Part shown: positions 7,958-17,140 of the stretch, one piece after another
Position numbering within the stretch: position 1 is the stretch's first letter
Layout: each line of letters opens with the position of its first letter
Assembly: GCF_029626235.1 (NCBI RefSeq)
Contig: NZ_JARUBO010000005.1
Coordinates: 2,326,501-2,390,500, forward strand
DNA length: 64,000 nucleotides
From: Micromonospora sp. WMMD1120
GTDB lineage: Bacteria; Actinomycetota; Actinomycetes; Mycobacteriales; Micromonosporaceae
Reading direction: 5' to 3'
The notes under the pieces: model-generated
What the model was told of the DNA's origin: nothing
What the model saw: the letters and a program-made list of their open reading frames with translations, nothing else
The model's database searches: none
Translations under genes and position numbers: made by a program

Positions 7958-9835
7958 ATGGCCCTCCGCACGCCCATCCGCTTCCGCCGCGCCCTGGTGC
8001 TCGCCGTCGTCACCGGGCTGGGCATCGTCACCGTCGCCACCGCCCCGGTAGCGGCCCGACCGGCACCCGACCGGACCAACGAGCCGGTCGCCGCCGGCTA
8101 CCGGGTGCTCGGGCCCCGGACCCTCGCCGACCGCAACGCGGTGGCCCGCACCGGCGCCGCCATCGACTACTCCGAACACGGCGTGCTGCACATCTCCGCG
8201 ACCGCCGCCGAGGCCGCGGCGATCGGCAAGCTCGGCTTCCGGCTGGAACCGCTCGCCCCGCCGCCGAACGCCGAGCGCGGCGCCGGCGAGGTGGGCACGT
8301 CGGCCTTCCCGCCCGCCGACTCCAACTACCACGACTACGCCGAACTGACCGCCGTCGTGAACCAGGTGGTCGCCGACCATCCGGCCATCGCCCGCAAGAT
8401 CAGCATTGGTACGTCGTACGAGGGTCGCGACCTGATGGCGGTGAAGATCTCCGACAACGTCGGCACCGACGAGAGCGAACCGGAGATCCTGTTCAACGCC
8501 CAGCAGCACGCCCGTGAGCACCTGACCGTCGAGATGGCGATCTACCTGCTCAACCTCTTCACCGACAGCTACGGCGGCGACTCCCGGATCACCAACATCG
8601 TCAACAGCCGCGAGATCTGGATCGTGCCGACGGTCAACCCGGACGGCAGCGAGTACGACATCGCCACCGGGTCGTACCGCTCCTGGCGCAAGAACCGGCA
8701 GCCCAACAGCGGCTCGTCCAACGTGGGCACCGACCTGAACCGCAACTGGTCCTACAACTGGGGTTGCTGCGGCGGCTCGTCCGGCAGCACCTCGTCGGAC
8801 ACCTACCGGGGTCCGTCGGCGTTCTCCGCGCCGGAGACGCAGGCGCTGCGCAACTTCGTCAACGGCCGGGTGGTCGGCGGTGTGCAGCAGATCAAGGCCA
8901 ACATCGACTTCCACACGTACTCGCAGCTGGTGCTCTGGCCGTACGGCTACACCACCGCGAACACCGCGGCCGGGATGAACGCCGACCAGTACAACACCTT
9001 CGCCACCATCGGGCAGCAGATGGCGGCCACCAACAGCTACACCCCGCAACAGTCCAGCGACCTCTACATCACCGACGGGGACAGCATCGACTGGATGTGG
9101 GCCACGCACGGGATCTGGGCGTACACCTTCGAGATGTACCCCGGCTCGTCCAGCGGCGGCGGCTTCTACCCGCCGGACGAGGTGATCCCGGCGCAGACCT
9201 CACGCAACCGCGAGGCCGTGCTGATCCTCAGCGAGTACGCCGACTGCCCGTACCGGGCCATCGGCAAGCAGGCGCAGTACTGCGGCGGTGGGGGCGGCAC
9301 CACGGTCTGGTCGGACACCTTCGAGACCGCCACCGGCTGGACGATCAACCCGTCCGGCACCGACACCGCGACCGTCGGGGCGTTCGAGCGGGGCGCCGCC
9401 CAGGCGACCACCTCGTCCGGCGCCAAGCAGCTCACCCCGTACGCCGGCTCGAACGACCTGGTCACCGGCCGGCTCGCCGGATCGGCGGCCGGTGACTACG
9501 ACGTCGACGGCGGCGTGACCAGCGCCCGGTCCCCGGCTGTGACACTGCCCGCGTCCGGCACGCTCACCCTCTCGCTCGCCTCGTACCTCGCCCACGGCTC
9601 GAACGCCTCGTCGGCGGACTACCTGCGGGTGAGCGTGGTGCACAACGGCGGCACCACTGCGCTGCTGACCCAGGCGGGCGCCGCCACCAACCGCAACGGG
9701 AGCTGGGCGGTCGCCAACCTCAACCTGACCCCGTACGCCGGCCAGTCGGTCCGCATCCTCGTCGAGGCGGCGGACGCCTCCGGCGCCAGTCTGGTGGAGG
9801 CGGCTGTGGACAACGTCACCATCACGTCCTCCTGA
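7958..9835 (+). CDS. Secreted zinc carboxypeptidase (peptidase M14)
   Basis: 625 residues; RBS GAGGAGG precedes ATG 7958. A signal peptide ends near TAPVAA. After a propeptide of about 100 residues comes the M14 domain (about 115-425): zinc ligands His184 and Glu187 (HARE) and His319 (DFHTYS), and catalytic Glu392 (TFEMYP). The C-terminal 190 residues after a GGGGG linker form a beta-rich accessory domain like those on secreted proteases. It would trim C-terminal residues from extracellular peptides. A strong hairpin follows the stop. Confidence 0.93.
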   Translation: MALRTPIRFRRALVLAVVTGLGIVTVATAPVAARPAPDRTNEPVAAGYRVLGPRTLADRNAVARTGAAIDYSEHGVLHISATAAEAAAIGKLGFRLEPLAPPPNAERGAGEVGTSAFPPADSNYHDYAELTAVVNQVVADHPAIARKISIGTSYEGRDLMAVKISDNVGTDESEPEILFNAQQHAREHLTVEMAIYLLNLFTDSYGGDSRITNIVNSREIWIVPTVNPDGSEYDIATGSYRSWRKNRQPNSGSSNVGTDLNRNWSYNWGCCGGSSGSTSSDTYRGPSAFSAPETQALRNFVNGRVVGGVQQIKANIDFHTYSQLVLWPYGYTTANTAAGMNADQYNTFATIGQQMAATNSYTPQQSSDLYITDGDSIDWMWATHGIWAYTFEMYPGSSSGGGFYPPDEVIPAQTSRNREAVLILSEYADCPYRAIGKQAQYCGGGGGTTVWSDTFETATGWTINPSGTDTATVGAFERGAAQATTSSGAKQLTPYAGSNDLVTGRLAGSAAGDYDVDGGVTSARSPAVTLPASGTLTLSLASYLAHGSNASSADYLRVSVVHNGGTTALLTQAGAATNRNGSWAVANLNLTPYAGQSVRILVEAADASGASLVEAAVDNVTITSS

Positions 9836-9838
9836 TCG

Positions 9839-9873
9839 GGTGGGGCCCCGCTCCGCCCCGGCGGGGCCCCACC
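9839..9873 (+). terminator. Strong hairpin after the carboxypeptidase gene
   Basis: A perfect 13-bp GC stem (GGTGGGGCCCCGC paired with its complement at 9861-9873) with a 9-nt loop begins 4 nt after the stop. It has no U-tract, as is usual for high-GC actinobacteria. Confidence 0.75.
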
Positions 9874-9975
9874 ACCCGCTGCCGAGCCTCCCGATCCGGG
9901 ACATATCCCGCGCCGCTTCCGGTCCGGTCGATCGCCCGACACCGATCGACGAGTGATCGATCCGGCACGTCGAGA

Positions 9976-10096
9976 CGGTGCGCTACGGTCTTACCGACCA
10001 GTCCGCAGCGAAGCCGGTGCTCATCCCGGCGCTGTCCCGCAACTGTGATGCCCCGCCCGCCCGGCGGGGACGAGCCAGGTCGCCTACGGACCGGTC
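9976..10096 (+). ncRNA. Cobalamin riboswitch
   Basis: The diagnostic core is present in order: GAAGCCGGTGC (about 10010), the B12 box-like GCTGTCCCGCAACTGTGA (10031-10048), a GC hairpin (10051-10068) and GAGCCAGGTCGCCT (10072-10085). It leads a B12-type ABC importer, exactly the expected target, where cobalamin binding lowers expression. The outer boundaries are estimated from the conserved core, not from a covariance model. Confidence 0.9.
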
Positions 10097-10147
10097 GCGA
10101 TACGCGCTCTCGAGGAAGGGCGCCTCGTGGGCGGGCGTACGAAAGTC

Positions 10148-10186
10148 CCTGTCGGCGAAGCACCACACTCCTCGACCGACAGGAGG
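10148..10186 (+). promoter_or_regulatory. SD-sequestering stem, probable riboswitch expression platform
   Basis: CCTGTCGG (10148-10155) pairs perfectly with CCGACAGG (10176-10183). The right arm covers the first half of the Shine-Dalgarno AGGAGG (10181-10186) that serves ATG 10192. This suggests translational rather than terminator control by the riboswitch upstream. Confidence 0.55.
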
Positions 10187-10191
10187 CTCCG

Positions 10192-11121
10192 ATGTTCAGA
10201 CGTACCCCTCGGCTCTTCGCCGCGACCCTCGCGGTGGCCGCGCTCGCCCTCGGCGCCTGCGCCGAGAAGGCCGACGACAAGCCGAGCGCCGGCACGGCGG
10301 CCGCCGCCTACCCGGTCACCGTCGGCGCGCTCACCCTCGACAAGCGCCCCGAGAAGATCGTCGTGCTGTCGCCGAGCGCCACCGAGATGCTCTTCGCGAT
10401 CGGTGCCGGCCCGCAGGTGACCGCCGTCGACGACCAGTCCAACTATCCGGCCGACGCGCCGAAGACCGACCTCTCCGCGTTCCAGCCGAACGCCGAGGCG
10501 ATCGCCGGCAGGAACCCCGATCTGGTGGTGCTCTCCGACGACCGCAACAAGATCGTCGAGCAGCTCGGCAAGCTGAAGATCCCGGTCTACCAGACCCCGG
10601 CGGCGACCACGCTGGACGACTCGTACCGGCAGATCACCGAGTTGGGCACGCTGACCGGGCACGCCGACCAGGCCACCGACGTGGTGACCCGGATGAAGGA
10701 CGACATCGCCAAGCTGGTCAAGGACCTGCCGCAGCGGGCCGAGAAGCTCACCTACTTCCACGAGCTGGGCCCGGAGCTGTACAGCGCCACCAGCAAGACC
10801 TTCATCGGCTCGCTCTACACACTGGCCGGCCTGACCAACATCGCCGACCCGGCCGACGCGGACGGCAAGAACGCGGGTTATCCGCAGCTGTCCCAGGAGG
10901 TCATCGTCAAGGCCGACCCGGACTTCATCTTCCTGGCCGACGCCAAGTGCTGCCAGCAGAGCGCCGACACGGTCAAGGCGCGCAGCGGCTGGGCCGGCCT
11001 CACCGCCGTGAAGAACAACCAGGTCATCGCGCTCGACGACGACGTCGCCTCGCGCTGGGGCCCGCGGGTCGTGGACCTGCTCCGGGTGATCATCGACGCG
11101 GTCGCCAAGGTGCCCGCGTGA
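10192..11121 (+). CDS. btuF: Cobalamin-binding lipoprotein of an ABC importer (BtuF-like)
   Basis: 309 residues. A lipobox LALGAC places the mature Cys near residue 19, so this is a membrane-anchored solute-binding protein of class III (periplasmic-binding family 2), with the usual rigid helix between two lobes. Motifs include VVLSPSATEMLFAIGAG near the start and DFIFLADAKCC, VIALDDDVASRWGPR in the C-lobe, typical of BtuF/HmuT/FhuD. The cobalamin riboswitch directly upstream decides for corrinoid transport. SD AGGAGG is 5 nt before ATG. The permease gene follows after 13 bp. Confidence 0.9.
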   Translation: MFRRTPRLFAATLAVAALALGACAEKADDKPSAGTAAAAYPVTVGALTLDKRPEKIVVLSPSATEMLFAIGAGPQVTAVDDQSNYPADAPKTDLSAFQPNAEAIAGRNPDLVVLSDDRNKIVEQLGKLKIPVYQTPAATTLDDSYRQITELGTLTGHADQATDVVTRMKDDIAKLVKDLPQRAEKLTYFHELGPELYSATSKTFIGSLYTLAGLTNIADPADADGKNAGYPQLSQEVIVKADPDFIFLADAKCCQQSADTVKARSGWAGLTAVKNNQVIALDDDVASRWGPRVVDLLRVIIDAVAKVPA

Positions 11122-11134
11122 CAGTCGTCGGTCG

Positions 11135-12277
11135 GTGACGGAGCCACAGCCGGCGGCCCGGCCCGCCGGGCCGCCCCCGGTGGCCGGGACCGCCACGCCG
11201 GTGTCGGCCGCCGGGTCGCCGCCGGTGGCCCGGCCGGCCGGGCTACGGAAGCGCTGGCTGGTCGCCGGGCTGCTCGCGGTGCTCGTCGCGCTCGTCGCCG
11301 GGGTGTCGCTCGGCCCGGTGAGCCTGCCCCCGGGCAGCGTCGCCGCCGAGCTGCTCAACCTGTTGCCCGGGGTGCACCTGGACAGCGGGTTGACCGAGCG
11401 TGAGATCGCGATCGTCACCGAGCTACGCCTGCCCCGGGTGGTGCTGGGTCTGCTCGTCGGCGGCCTGCTCGCCCTCGCCGGAGGGTGTTACCAGGGGGTG
11501 TTCCGCAATCCGCTGGCCGACCCGTACCTGCTCGGAGTGGCCGCCGGGGCCGGTCTCGCGGTCACCGCGGCGATCGCCCTCGGCGGCGCCGGCCGGGAGG
11601 GCACGCTCACCGGGCTGCCGTTGACCATTCCGCTGGCCGCGTTCGCCGGATCGCTGCTCGCCGTGACGATGACCTACGTGCTCGGCGCGGCCGGCGGTCG
11701 GCGCAGCTCACCGGCCATGCTGATCCTTGCCGGGGTCGCGGTCTCCGCCTTCCTCTCCGCCGGGCAGACGTACCTGCTGCAACAGCACGCCGACAGCATC
11801 CAACCGGTCTACTCCTGGCTGCTCGGCCGGCTGGCCACCGCCGGCTGGCACGACGTGCTGCTGGTGCTGCCGTACGCGGCGCTGACCACTGTGGTGGTGC
11901 TGCTGCACCGCCGCGAGCTGGACGTCCTCACGGTCGGCGACGACGAGGCGCGCAGTCTCGGCCTGCACCCGCAACGGACCCGCTACCTGCTGATCGCCGC
12001 CGCCTCCCTGGGCACCGCGGCGGCGGTCTCCGCGACCGGCCTGATCGGCTTCGTCGGCATCATCGTGCCGCACACCGTCCGGCTGCTCGCCGGGTCGAGC
12101 TATCGGGTGATCCTGCCGATGTCACTGCTCTTCGGCGGTGCGTTCCTGGCGCTCACCGACGTGGTGGCCCGCACCGCCGCCGCGCCGACCGAGGTGCCGA
12201 TCGGGGTGGTGACCGCCCTGCTGGGCGGCCCGTTCTTCGTCCTCGTGCTGCGTACCGCCCGGCGGGTGCTCACGTGA
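11135..12277 (+). CDS. btuC: ABC importer permease, FecCD family (BtuC-like)
   Basis: 380 residues from GTG 11135, with a 35-residue Pro/Ala-rich cytoplasmic N-terminus then about ten membrane helices. FecCD motifs are seen: ELRLPRVVLGLLVGGLLALAG early, NPLADPYLLG in the middle, and GLIGFVGIIVPH before the coupling region. It forms the membrane channel for the corrinoid delivered by the lipoprotein encoded upstream. The stop overlaps the ATPase start (GTGA). No clear SD is visible, so the exact start is uncertain by some 30 codons. Confidence 0.9.
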   Translation: MTEPQPAARPAGPPPVAGTATPVSAAGSPPVARPAGLRKRWLVAGLLAVLVALVAGVSLGPVSLPPGSVAAELLNLLPGVHLDSGLTEREIAIVTELRLPRVVLGLLVGGLLALAGGCYQGVFRNPLADPYLLGVAAGAGLAVTAAIALGGAGREGTLTGLPLTIPLAAFAGSLLAVTMTYVLGAAGGRRSSPAMLILAGVAVSAFLSAGQTYLLQQHADSIQPVYSWLLGRLATAGWHDVLLVLPYAALTTVVVLLHRRELDVLTVGDDEARSLGLHPQRTRYLLIAAASLGTAAAVSATGLIGFVGIIVPHTVRLLAGSSYRVILPMSLLFGGAFLALTDVVARTAAAPTEVPIGVVTALLGGPFFVLVLRTARRVLT

Positions 12278-13071
12278 GCCGCGACGTGCCCGCCGTCGAG
12301 GTGCGGGGGCTGCACGTCGACCTGGGTGGCACGCCCATCCTGACCGGCGTCGACCTCACCGTCGCCGCCGGCGAGTGGGTCACCGTGATCGGCCCGAACG
12401 GCGCCGGCAAGTCGACCCTGTTGCGCGCCGTCGGCGGCCTGCTGCCCGCGCCGCGAGCGATCACCCTGTTCGGTACGGAGAGCGCCGCGCTGCGCCGTCG
12501 GGAACGGGCCCGGGTGGTGGCCACCGTGGCACAGTCACCGGTGGTGCCGGCGGGCATGTCGGTACTGGACTACGTGCTGCTCGGACGTACCCCGTACATC
12601 CCGGCCCTGGGTCGTGAGTCGGCCGCCGACGTCGACGCCGTACACGAGGTGCTGCGCCGGCTGGACCTGACCGGCTTCCACCATCGCGAGCTGGCCACCC
12701 TGTCCGGCGGCGAACGGCAACGCGTCTTCCTGGCCCGGGCTCTCGCCCAGGGTGCGACGCTGCTGCTCCTCGACGAGCCGACCAGCGCGCTCGACATCGG
12801 CCACCAGCAGGAGGTGCTCGAAGTCGTCGACCAGCTACGCCGCGACCACGGCCTGACCGTCCTGGCCACGATGCACGACCTCTCCCTGGCCGGCGAGTAC
12901 GCCGACCGGATGGTGCTGCTCGCCGCTGGTCGGGTGGTGGCTGCCGGCACCCCATCCGAGGTGCTGACCGAGCACCTGCTCGCCACCCACTACCGGGCCA
13001 GCGTGCGCGTCGTCCCCGGTACGCACGGCCCGATCGTGGTCCCCGTCCGCCCCACCCGCGCCGAGCCGTAG
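12274..13071 (+). CDS. btuD: ABC importer ATPase (BtuD-like)
   Basis: 265 residues from GTG 12274, overlapping the permease stop by 4 bp. Walker A GPNGAGKST, signature LSGGERQR, Walker B LLLLDEPTSALD and the switch His in MHDLS are all intact. It powers corrinoid import with the two preceding products. No terminator hairpin was evident in the 27 bp before the convergent VOC gene. Confidence 0.92.
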   Translation: MSRDVPAVEVRGLHVDLGGTPILTGVDLTVAAGEWVTVIGPNGAGKSTLLRAVGGLLPAPRAITLFGTESAALRRRERARVVATVAQSPVVPAGMSVLDYVLLGRTPYIPALGRESAADVDAVHEVLRRLDLTGFHHRELATLSGGERQRVFLARALAQGATLLLLDEPTSALDIGHQQEVLEVVDQLRRDHGLTVLATMHDLSLAGEYADRMVLLAAGRVVAAGTPSEVLTEHLLATHYRASVRVVPGTHGPIVVPVRPTRAEP

Positions 13072-13098
13072 TCGCCGCGCTCTCCAGTGTCCGCCGGT

Positions 13099-13863
13099 TT
13101 ATGGGCCGAGGTCGATGACGGAGAAGAGGGCGCCCTGGGGGTCGCGCAGGGCGGCGAATCGGCCCGCCGGGATGTCACGGGGTGGGACCAGGATCGTTCC
13201 GCCCAGCTCGGAGGCGCGTGCCGCGGCGGCGTCCGCGTCGGCCACCGCGAAGTACACGGTCCAGTAGGCGGGCAGGTCGGCCGGGAAGTCGTCGGCCAGC
13301 GGCGGCATCATCCCGGCGACGATCCGCGCTCCGAGACGCCATCCGGTGTACGTCAGCGCGCCCACCGCCTGGTCGTCCGGCTGCCAGCCGAACACCAGCT
13401 CGTAGAAGACCTTGGCGCCCTCGGGGTCGGGGGTGACCAGCTCGTTCCAGCTCATCGCGCCCGGCACGTTGAACACCTCGGCCCCGGGCATCGTCAGGGG
13501 CTGCCACACGCTGAACGTGGCGCCCGCCGGGTCGGTGAAGACCGCCATCCAACCCCTGTCGAAGACCTCGAACGGAGGTACGACGACCTGTCCGCCGGCC
13601 CGTTCGACCCGGCCGGCCACCAGTTCCGCGTCGTCGGTGGCGACGTACGTCGACCAGATCGGCACCTGGTCCGGTATCGCCGGCGGGCCCGCGCCCGCGA
13701 CCGGTCTGCCGTCGAGCAGGAAGACCGTGTAACCACCCGCCTCGGGCTCGGGGGTGATCCGGCCGGTCCAACCGAACAGCTCGGGGTAGAAGCGCCGCGC
13801 GTCGGTCAGGTCCGGGGTGGCCAGGTCGGCCCAGCAGGGCGTACCCGGCGGGACGGTGCTCAC
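13099..13863 (-). CDS. Two-domain VOC (glyoxalase/bleomycin-resistance fold) protein
   Basis: 254 residues made of two VOC modules (about 1-120 and 130-254), each with the beta-alpha-beta-beta-beta pattern. The first begins GTPCWADLATPDLTDARRFY, the second MSWNELVTPDPEGAKVFY. Such tandem proteins often bind metal or small hydrophobic ligands; the substrate is unknown. GTG 13863 is chosen because the family begins close to GTPCW and GAGAGG lies 8 nt upstream. Single gene, convergent with btuD. Confidence 0.85.
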   Translation of the reverse strand: MSTVPPGTPCWADLATPDLTDARRFYPELFGWTGRITPEPEAGGYTVFLLDGRPVAGAGPPAIPDQVPIWSTYVATDDAELVAGRVERAGGQVVVPPFEVFDRGWMAVFTDPAGATFSVWQPLTMPGAEVFNVPGAMSWNELVTPDPEGAKVFYELVFGWQPDDQAVGALTYTGWRLGARIVAGMMPPLADDFPADLPAYWTVYFAVADADAAAARASELGGTILVPPRDIPAGRFAALRDPQGALFSVIDLGP

Positions 13864-13958
13864 GTCAGGACCCCTCTCGGCCGGGGCGGCCACTGCGACC
13901 CCCTTGCCGGAATCCTGGCACCGTCCCGCCGCGGCCCGGGGCGGAAACGGACGAATCG

Positions 13959-14696
13959 TCAGCTGAACCGGCGACCCTCGTCCCGCCGGTACGCCCAGGC
14001 GGCGAGCACGGCGAGCAGCGCCACCCAGACCGCGAGCATGATCAGCGCCAGCGGCTCGACCCGGTAGTCGCCGACCGCTGCCCACATCAGCTCGGCCGCG
14101 CCCCGGGTGGGCAGGTACGGCGCGATCGTCTCGATGAACCCCGGCGCGTCGCCGGGCGCGGAGAGCAGGCCGCCGCCGAACGCCAGCGGCAGGAAGAGCA
14201 CCTGCGCGACGACGATCGCCGCCTTGCTCGGCAGCGAGTAGCCGATGGCGAGCCCCAGCAGCGTGAACGGCACCGAGATGACCGCCACGGTTCCCGCGGC
14301 GAGCAGGAACTCCAGCGCGGTCAGGTGTGCCGCGGTCAGGGTCGCGCCGATCACCGTGACCGGGATCAGCGAGAGGTACGTCAGCGCCAGGCCGGCCAGC
14401 ACCCGGCCCGCGAACCGGGGCGCCGGCCCCGCCGGCAGAGTCCGGGTGTACGGGTTCCACGGCTGGTCGCGGTCCTCGGCGACGCCGATCCCGTACTGGA
14501 AGATGTTGGCGCTCATCACCGAGAAGGTGACCATCGACGCGGTGGCGAAGGTGGCGCCGGCCGCGTCGTCGCCGGCGAACGGCACCACGAAGAAGATCAT
14601 GGCGGCGGCCGGGAAGAAGGCGCTGCCGAAGACGGCCACCGGAATCCGGATGATCTCCAGGAGTTGGTAGCGGGCGTGGACCAGGGCGAGTTGCAC
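13959..14696 (-). CDS. ABC-2 type exporter permease
   Basis: 245 residues with six predicted membrane helices, the ABC-2 fold. A cytoplasmic loop around residues 75-90 (EDRDQPWNPYTRTLPAG) is typical of the DrrB/NodJ group. It lies 10 bp after the ATPase gene and is the last of a four-gene minus-strand unit. It would export a drug, lipid or peptide; the substrate cannot be told from sequence. Confidence 0.87.
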   Translation of the reverse strand: MQLALVHARYQLLEIIRIPVAVFGSAFFPAAAMIFFVVPFAGDDAAGATFATASMVTFSVMSANIFQYGIGVAEDRDQPWNPYTRTLPAGPAPRFAGRVLAGLALTYLSLIPVTVIGATLTAAHLTALEFLLAAGTVAVISVPFTLLGLAIGYSLPSKAAIVVAQVLFLPLAFGGGLLSAPGDAPGFIETIAPYLPTRGAAELMWAAVGDYRVEPLALIMLAVWVALLAVLAAWAYRRDEGRRFS

Positions 14697-14706
14697 GGTG
14701 GCCTCC

Positions 14707-15678
14707 TCAGACGGTCGTGGGTTGACCGCCGGCAGCGGCGGGAGTGGGTCGGCCCGCGTCGGCGGGGTGGGTGCGGGTGGCCGCGTCGCCGGTGGGCCCG
14801 TCGCCGGTGGCGGCGTCGCCGCTGGTGATGGAGAGGAACGCCTCCTCCAGCGAGGTCGGTCGGACCTCCAGGTCGCGGAAGGTCACCCCGGTCGTGACCA
14901 GCGCCCGGACCAGCTCGTCGGCGTCGGTGGTGAGCAGGTGCAGCCGACCGTCGACCCGTTCCGAGCGCACCACACCGGGCAGGTCGGGCAGGTCGTCGGC
15001 GACGAGGCTGACCCGGCGTACGCCGACGATGCCGCGGACCGCGTCGACCGTGTCGTCGGCGAGCACCCGGCCCTGCCCGATGACGACCACCCGGTGCGCG
15101 AGGGCCTCGACCTCCTCCAGGTAGTGACTGCTCAACAGCACCGTGCCGCCGTCGTCGTGGAACGCGCGGATCGCGTCCCACAGGGTGTGCCGGGCCGCCA
15201 CGTCCAGGCCGGTGGTCGGCTCGTCGAGCAGCACCAGTCGGGGCCGGCCGACGAACGCCAACGCGACCGCCAACCGTCGGCGCTGCCCACCGGAGAGCCC
15301 ACCGGTCTGGCGTTTCGCCAGCTCGGCGAGGCCGAAGCGGTCGAGCAGTTCGGCCCGGGGCACCGGGTCGGGGTAGTGCGCGGAGACGAAGTCGACGACC
15401 TCGCCGACACGCAGTGTGCCCGGCAGGCCGGTTTCCTGTGGGGTGACCCCGATCTGCCGCCGGGTCGCCGGGTCACGCGGGTCGCCGCCGAACAGCTCGA
15501 CCCGCCCGGAGCTGGGGCGGCGCAGACCGACCAGCAGGTTCATCAGGGTGCTCTTGCCGGCGCCGTTCGGGCCGAGCAGGCCCACCAGCTCACCGGCCCG
15601 GACTTCCAGGTCGACGCGGTCGAGGGCGAGGACGTCGCCGTACCGGCGGCTGGCCTGGTCGGCGCGGGCGAGGGTCAT
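14707..15678 (-). CDS. ABC-2 exporter ATPase (DrrA-like)
   Basis: 323 residues; ATG 15678 has AAGGAG 7 nt upstream and overlaps the regulator stop (ATGA). Walker A GPNGAGKST, signature LSGGQRRR, Walker B LVLLDEPTTGLD and SSHYLEE switch are intact. The C-terminal 100 residues include the DrrA-type extension (RPTSLEEAFLSIT), and end in a Gly/Thr/Pro tail. It pairs with the permease encoded next. Confidence 0.92.
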   Translation of the reverse strand: MTLARADQASRRYGDVLALDRVDLEVRAGELVGLLGPNGAGKSTLMNLLVGLRRPSSGRVELFGGDPRDPATRRQIGVTPQETGLPGTLRVGEVVDFVSAHYPDPVPRAELLDRFGLAELAKRQTGGLSGGQRRRLAVALAFVGRPRLVLLDEPTTGLDVAARHTLWDAIRAFHDDGGTVLLSSHYLEEVEALAHRVVVIGQGRVLADDTVDAVRGIVGVRRVSLVADDLPDLPGVVRSERVDGRLHLLTTDADELVRALVTTGVTFRDLEVRPTSLEEAFLSITSGDAATGDGPTGDAATRTHPADAGRPTPAAAGGQPTTV

Positions 15679-15986
15679 GACTGCTCCTTGGACGAGGTGG
15701 GGTCGAGCAGTTTGCGGATGGTCTCGGTGTACTCCTCGAACGCCAGTCGGCCGCGCCGGCTGAGCCGGACCAGCGTCGCCGGTGTCCGTCCACGGTGGGT
15801 CTTGCTGATCTCCACGTAGCCGGCCTCCTCGAGCTTGCGCAGGTGTACGGAGAGGTTGCCGGCGGTCATCGCGAGCAGTTCCTGGAGGCGGGGAAAGGCG
15901 ATCCGGTCGCCGTCGCCGAGCGCGGAGAGACTGGCGACCACCTTCAGTCGGGCCTGCGCGTGGATGACCGGGTCCAGTTCGGTCAC
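15675..15986 (-). CDS. Winged-helix transcriptional regulator (ArsR/MarR-like, HTH_27)
   Basis: 103 residues: a compact winged helix with recognition region MTAGNLSVHLRKLEEAGYVEI and wing KTHRGRTPATLVRLS. This matches small regulators that sit with ABC-2 exporters. GTG 15986 overlaps the stop of the upstream membrane-protein gene (GTGA). A palindrome at 16630-16644 just before the first gene of the unit is a likely binding site, implying autoregulation. Confidence 0.88.
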   Translation of the reverse strand: MTELDPVIHAQARLKVVASLSALGDGDRIAFPRLQELLAMTAGNLSVHLRKLEEAGYVEISKTHRGRTPATLVRLSRRGRLAFEEYTETIRKLLDPTSSKEQS

Positions 15987-16621
15987 GACTGTCGCCGCTG
16001 TCGTCGTCGGGCGATCGCGCCGGCGAGCAGGATCCCGCCGCCGCCGGCCACCGCCACGACGAGCGCGTGCCAGCCCGGCCCGGCGATGGCGCCGACCAGG
16101 TTGAGCACGCTGATCCAGACGCCCAGCCGGAACAGGTCCCGGTCCAGCCAGATCGCGCCACCGGCCATGTGCAGCGCGCCGGTCAGCCCGACGGCCGTCG
16201 CCGACCAGAGCAGCGAGGCCAGGTCGTGCGGCAGGTGTTCGCTGATCTGGCCGAGCCCCGCGTAGACGCTCACCGAACCGAGGCCCCAGGCGCATCCGTA
16301 CCACCGCCCTCGCCGGGCGGAATCGCCGGACACCTGGCCGTAGGCCCGCGCGCTCGCCGCCGCCTGGATGGCGGCGGCGGCCAGTAGGAGCGTGAAGAGG
16401 ACGGTCAGCGGCAGCCAGGACGGTAGCCCGACCAGCGCGCGCTCGCCGGGGGGAAAGCGCAGGAAGAACAGCCCGAAGCCGACCAGCCAGGCGACTCCCC
16501 AGGGCCAGTAGATCAGGCGGGCGTCGGGCGAGAGCCGGCGTGCCGCCACTGACCGCTGGTCCTGGATCAGCCGGAGCGCCGCCGCCGCGTCGGTGGGCGG
16601 GAGGTCGTCGTCGTGGGTCAC
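15983..16621 (-). CDS. Membrane protein heading the ABC-2 exporter unit
   Basis: 212 residues: a soluble N-terminal segment (about 1-35, with AALRLIQDQRSVAARRL) then five to six membrane helices ending in a basic tail. Proteins of this design often precede HTH_27 regulators and ABC-2 exporters in actinobacteria; function unknown. GTG 16621 has no SD, so it may be leaderless, with TAAAGT as a -10 candidate upstream. It is the first gene of the unit. Confidence 0.75.
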   Translation of the reverse strand: MTHDDDLPPTDAAAALRLIQDQRSVAARRLSPDARLIYWPWGVAWLVGFGLFFLRFPPGERALVGLPSWLPLTVLFTLLLAAAAIQAAASARAYGQVSGDSARRGRWYGCAWGLGSVSVYAGLGQISEHLPHDLASLLWSATAVGLTGALHMAGGAIWLDRDLFRLGVWISVLNLVGAIAGPGWHALVVAVAGGGGILLAGAIARRRQRRQS

Positions 16622-16629
16622 GCAAACTA

Positions 16630-16644
16630 CTTTATGGCACAAAG
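16630..16644. promoter_or_regulatory. Operator candidate for the exporter-unit regulator
   Basis: CTTTATGGCACAAAG is a near-perfect palindrome (CTTT-n-TG-s-CA-n-AAAG) lying 9 nt upstream of the start codon at 16621 and overlapping the promoter zone. Its place beside a gene unit containing a winged-helix regulator suggests autorepression. Confidence 0.5.
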
Positions 16645-16702
16645 TCAAAGCCGGATGACCCTGACGTCCCGGTACGGGTAACCGATGGCGGCACGGAGTG
16701 CC

Positions 16703-16708
16703 TATGGT
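16703..16708 (+). promoter_or_regulatory. Candidate -10 box before the WXG100-like cluster
   Basis: TATGGT lies 48 nt upstream of GTG 16757. A -35 is not obvious. Confidence 0.3.
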
Positions 16709-16756
16709 GTGAGGTCGAGGCCGCTGATCCGTCGCACAGGCCACAGGGGAGGATCC

Positions 16757-17140
16757 GTGTCGAGCCCGAGTGAGCTGGAGGTCCAGCCGGAGGCGCTGCT
16801 GGCGTTCGCCAAGGCTTCCACCGACCGTGCGGCGCGCTTTCGCGAGCTGCACCGCGTGTTCGGCGACGGGCACGTCCCCCGGCACGCGTTCGGCGTGATG
16901 CCGGCGTCGTTCAGCCTCGCGGCGGCCTATGCCGAGCAGTTCGAGGCGTGCCTCCAGGGGCTGGCCGACGGCGCCGAGGTCATGGCGGACATCGCCGACG
17001 GGCTCACCGACACTGCCGGGGCCTACACCGGCACCGACGTGGCCAACACCGACATGTTCGTGCCAGGCCGCCCGCCCGCTCCCGACGTCATCGCCCCCGG
17101 CCCCTGGTCGCCGGGCTCGAACGGGTCGGTGCCCGCGTGA
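16757..17140 (+). CDS. WXG100/EspC-like small helical protein
   Basis: 127 residues; GGGGAGG is 5 nt before GTG 16757. Two long amphipathic helices (about 5-35 and 50-85) around a short loop, then a Gly/Pro tail. This is the layout of EspC/WXG-like type VII secretion substrates, though the central motif is not a clear WXG (here VMPASFSLAAAY). It overlaps the next gene by 4 bp, which itself has a WSG motif, so the two probably form a heterodimer or work together. Confidence 0.7.
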   Translation: MSSPSELEVQPEALLAFAKASTDRAARFRELHRVFGDGHVPRHAFGVMPASFSLAAAYAEQFEACLQGLADGAEVMADIADGLTDTAGAYTGTDVANTDMFVPGRPPAPDVIAPGPWSPGSNGSVPA

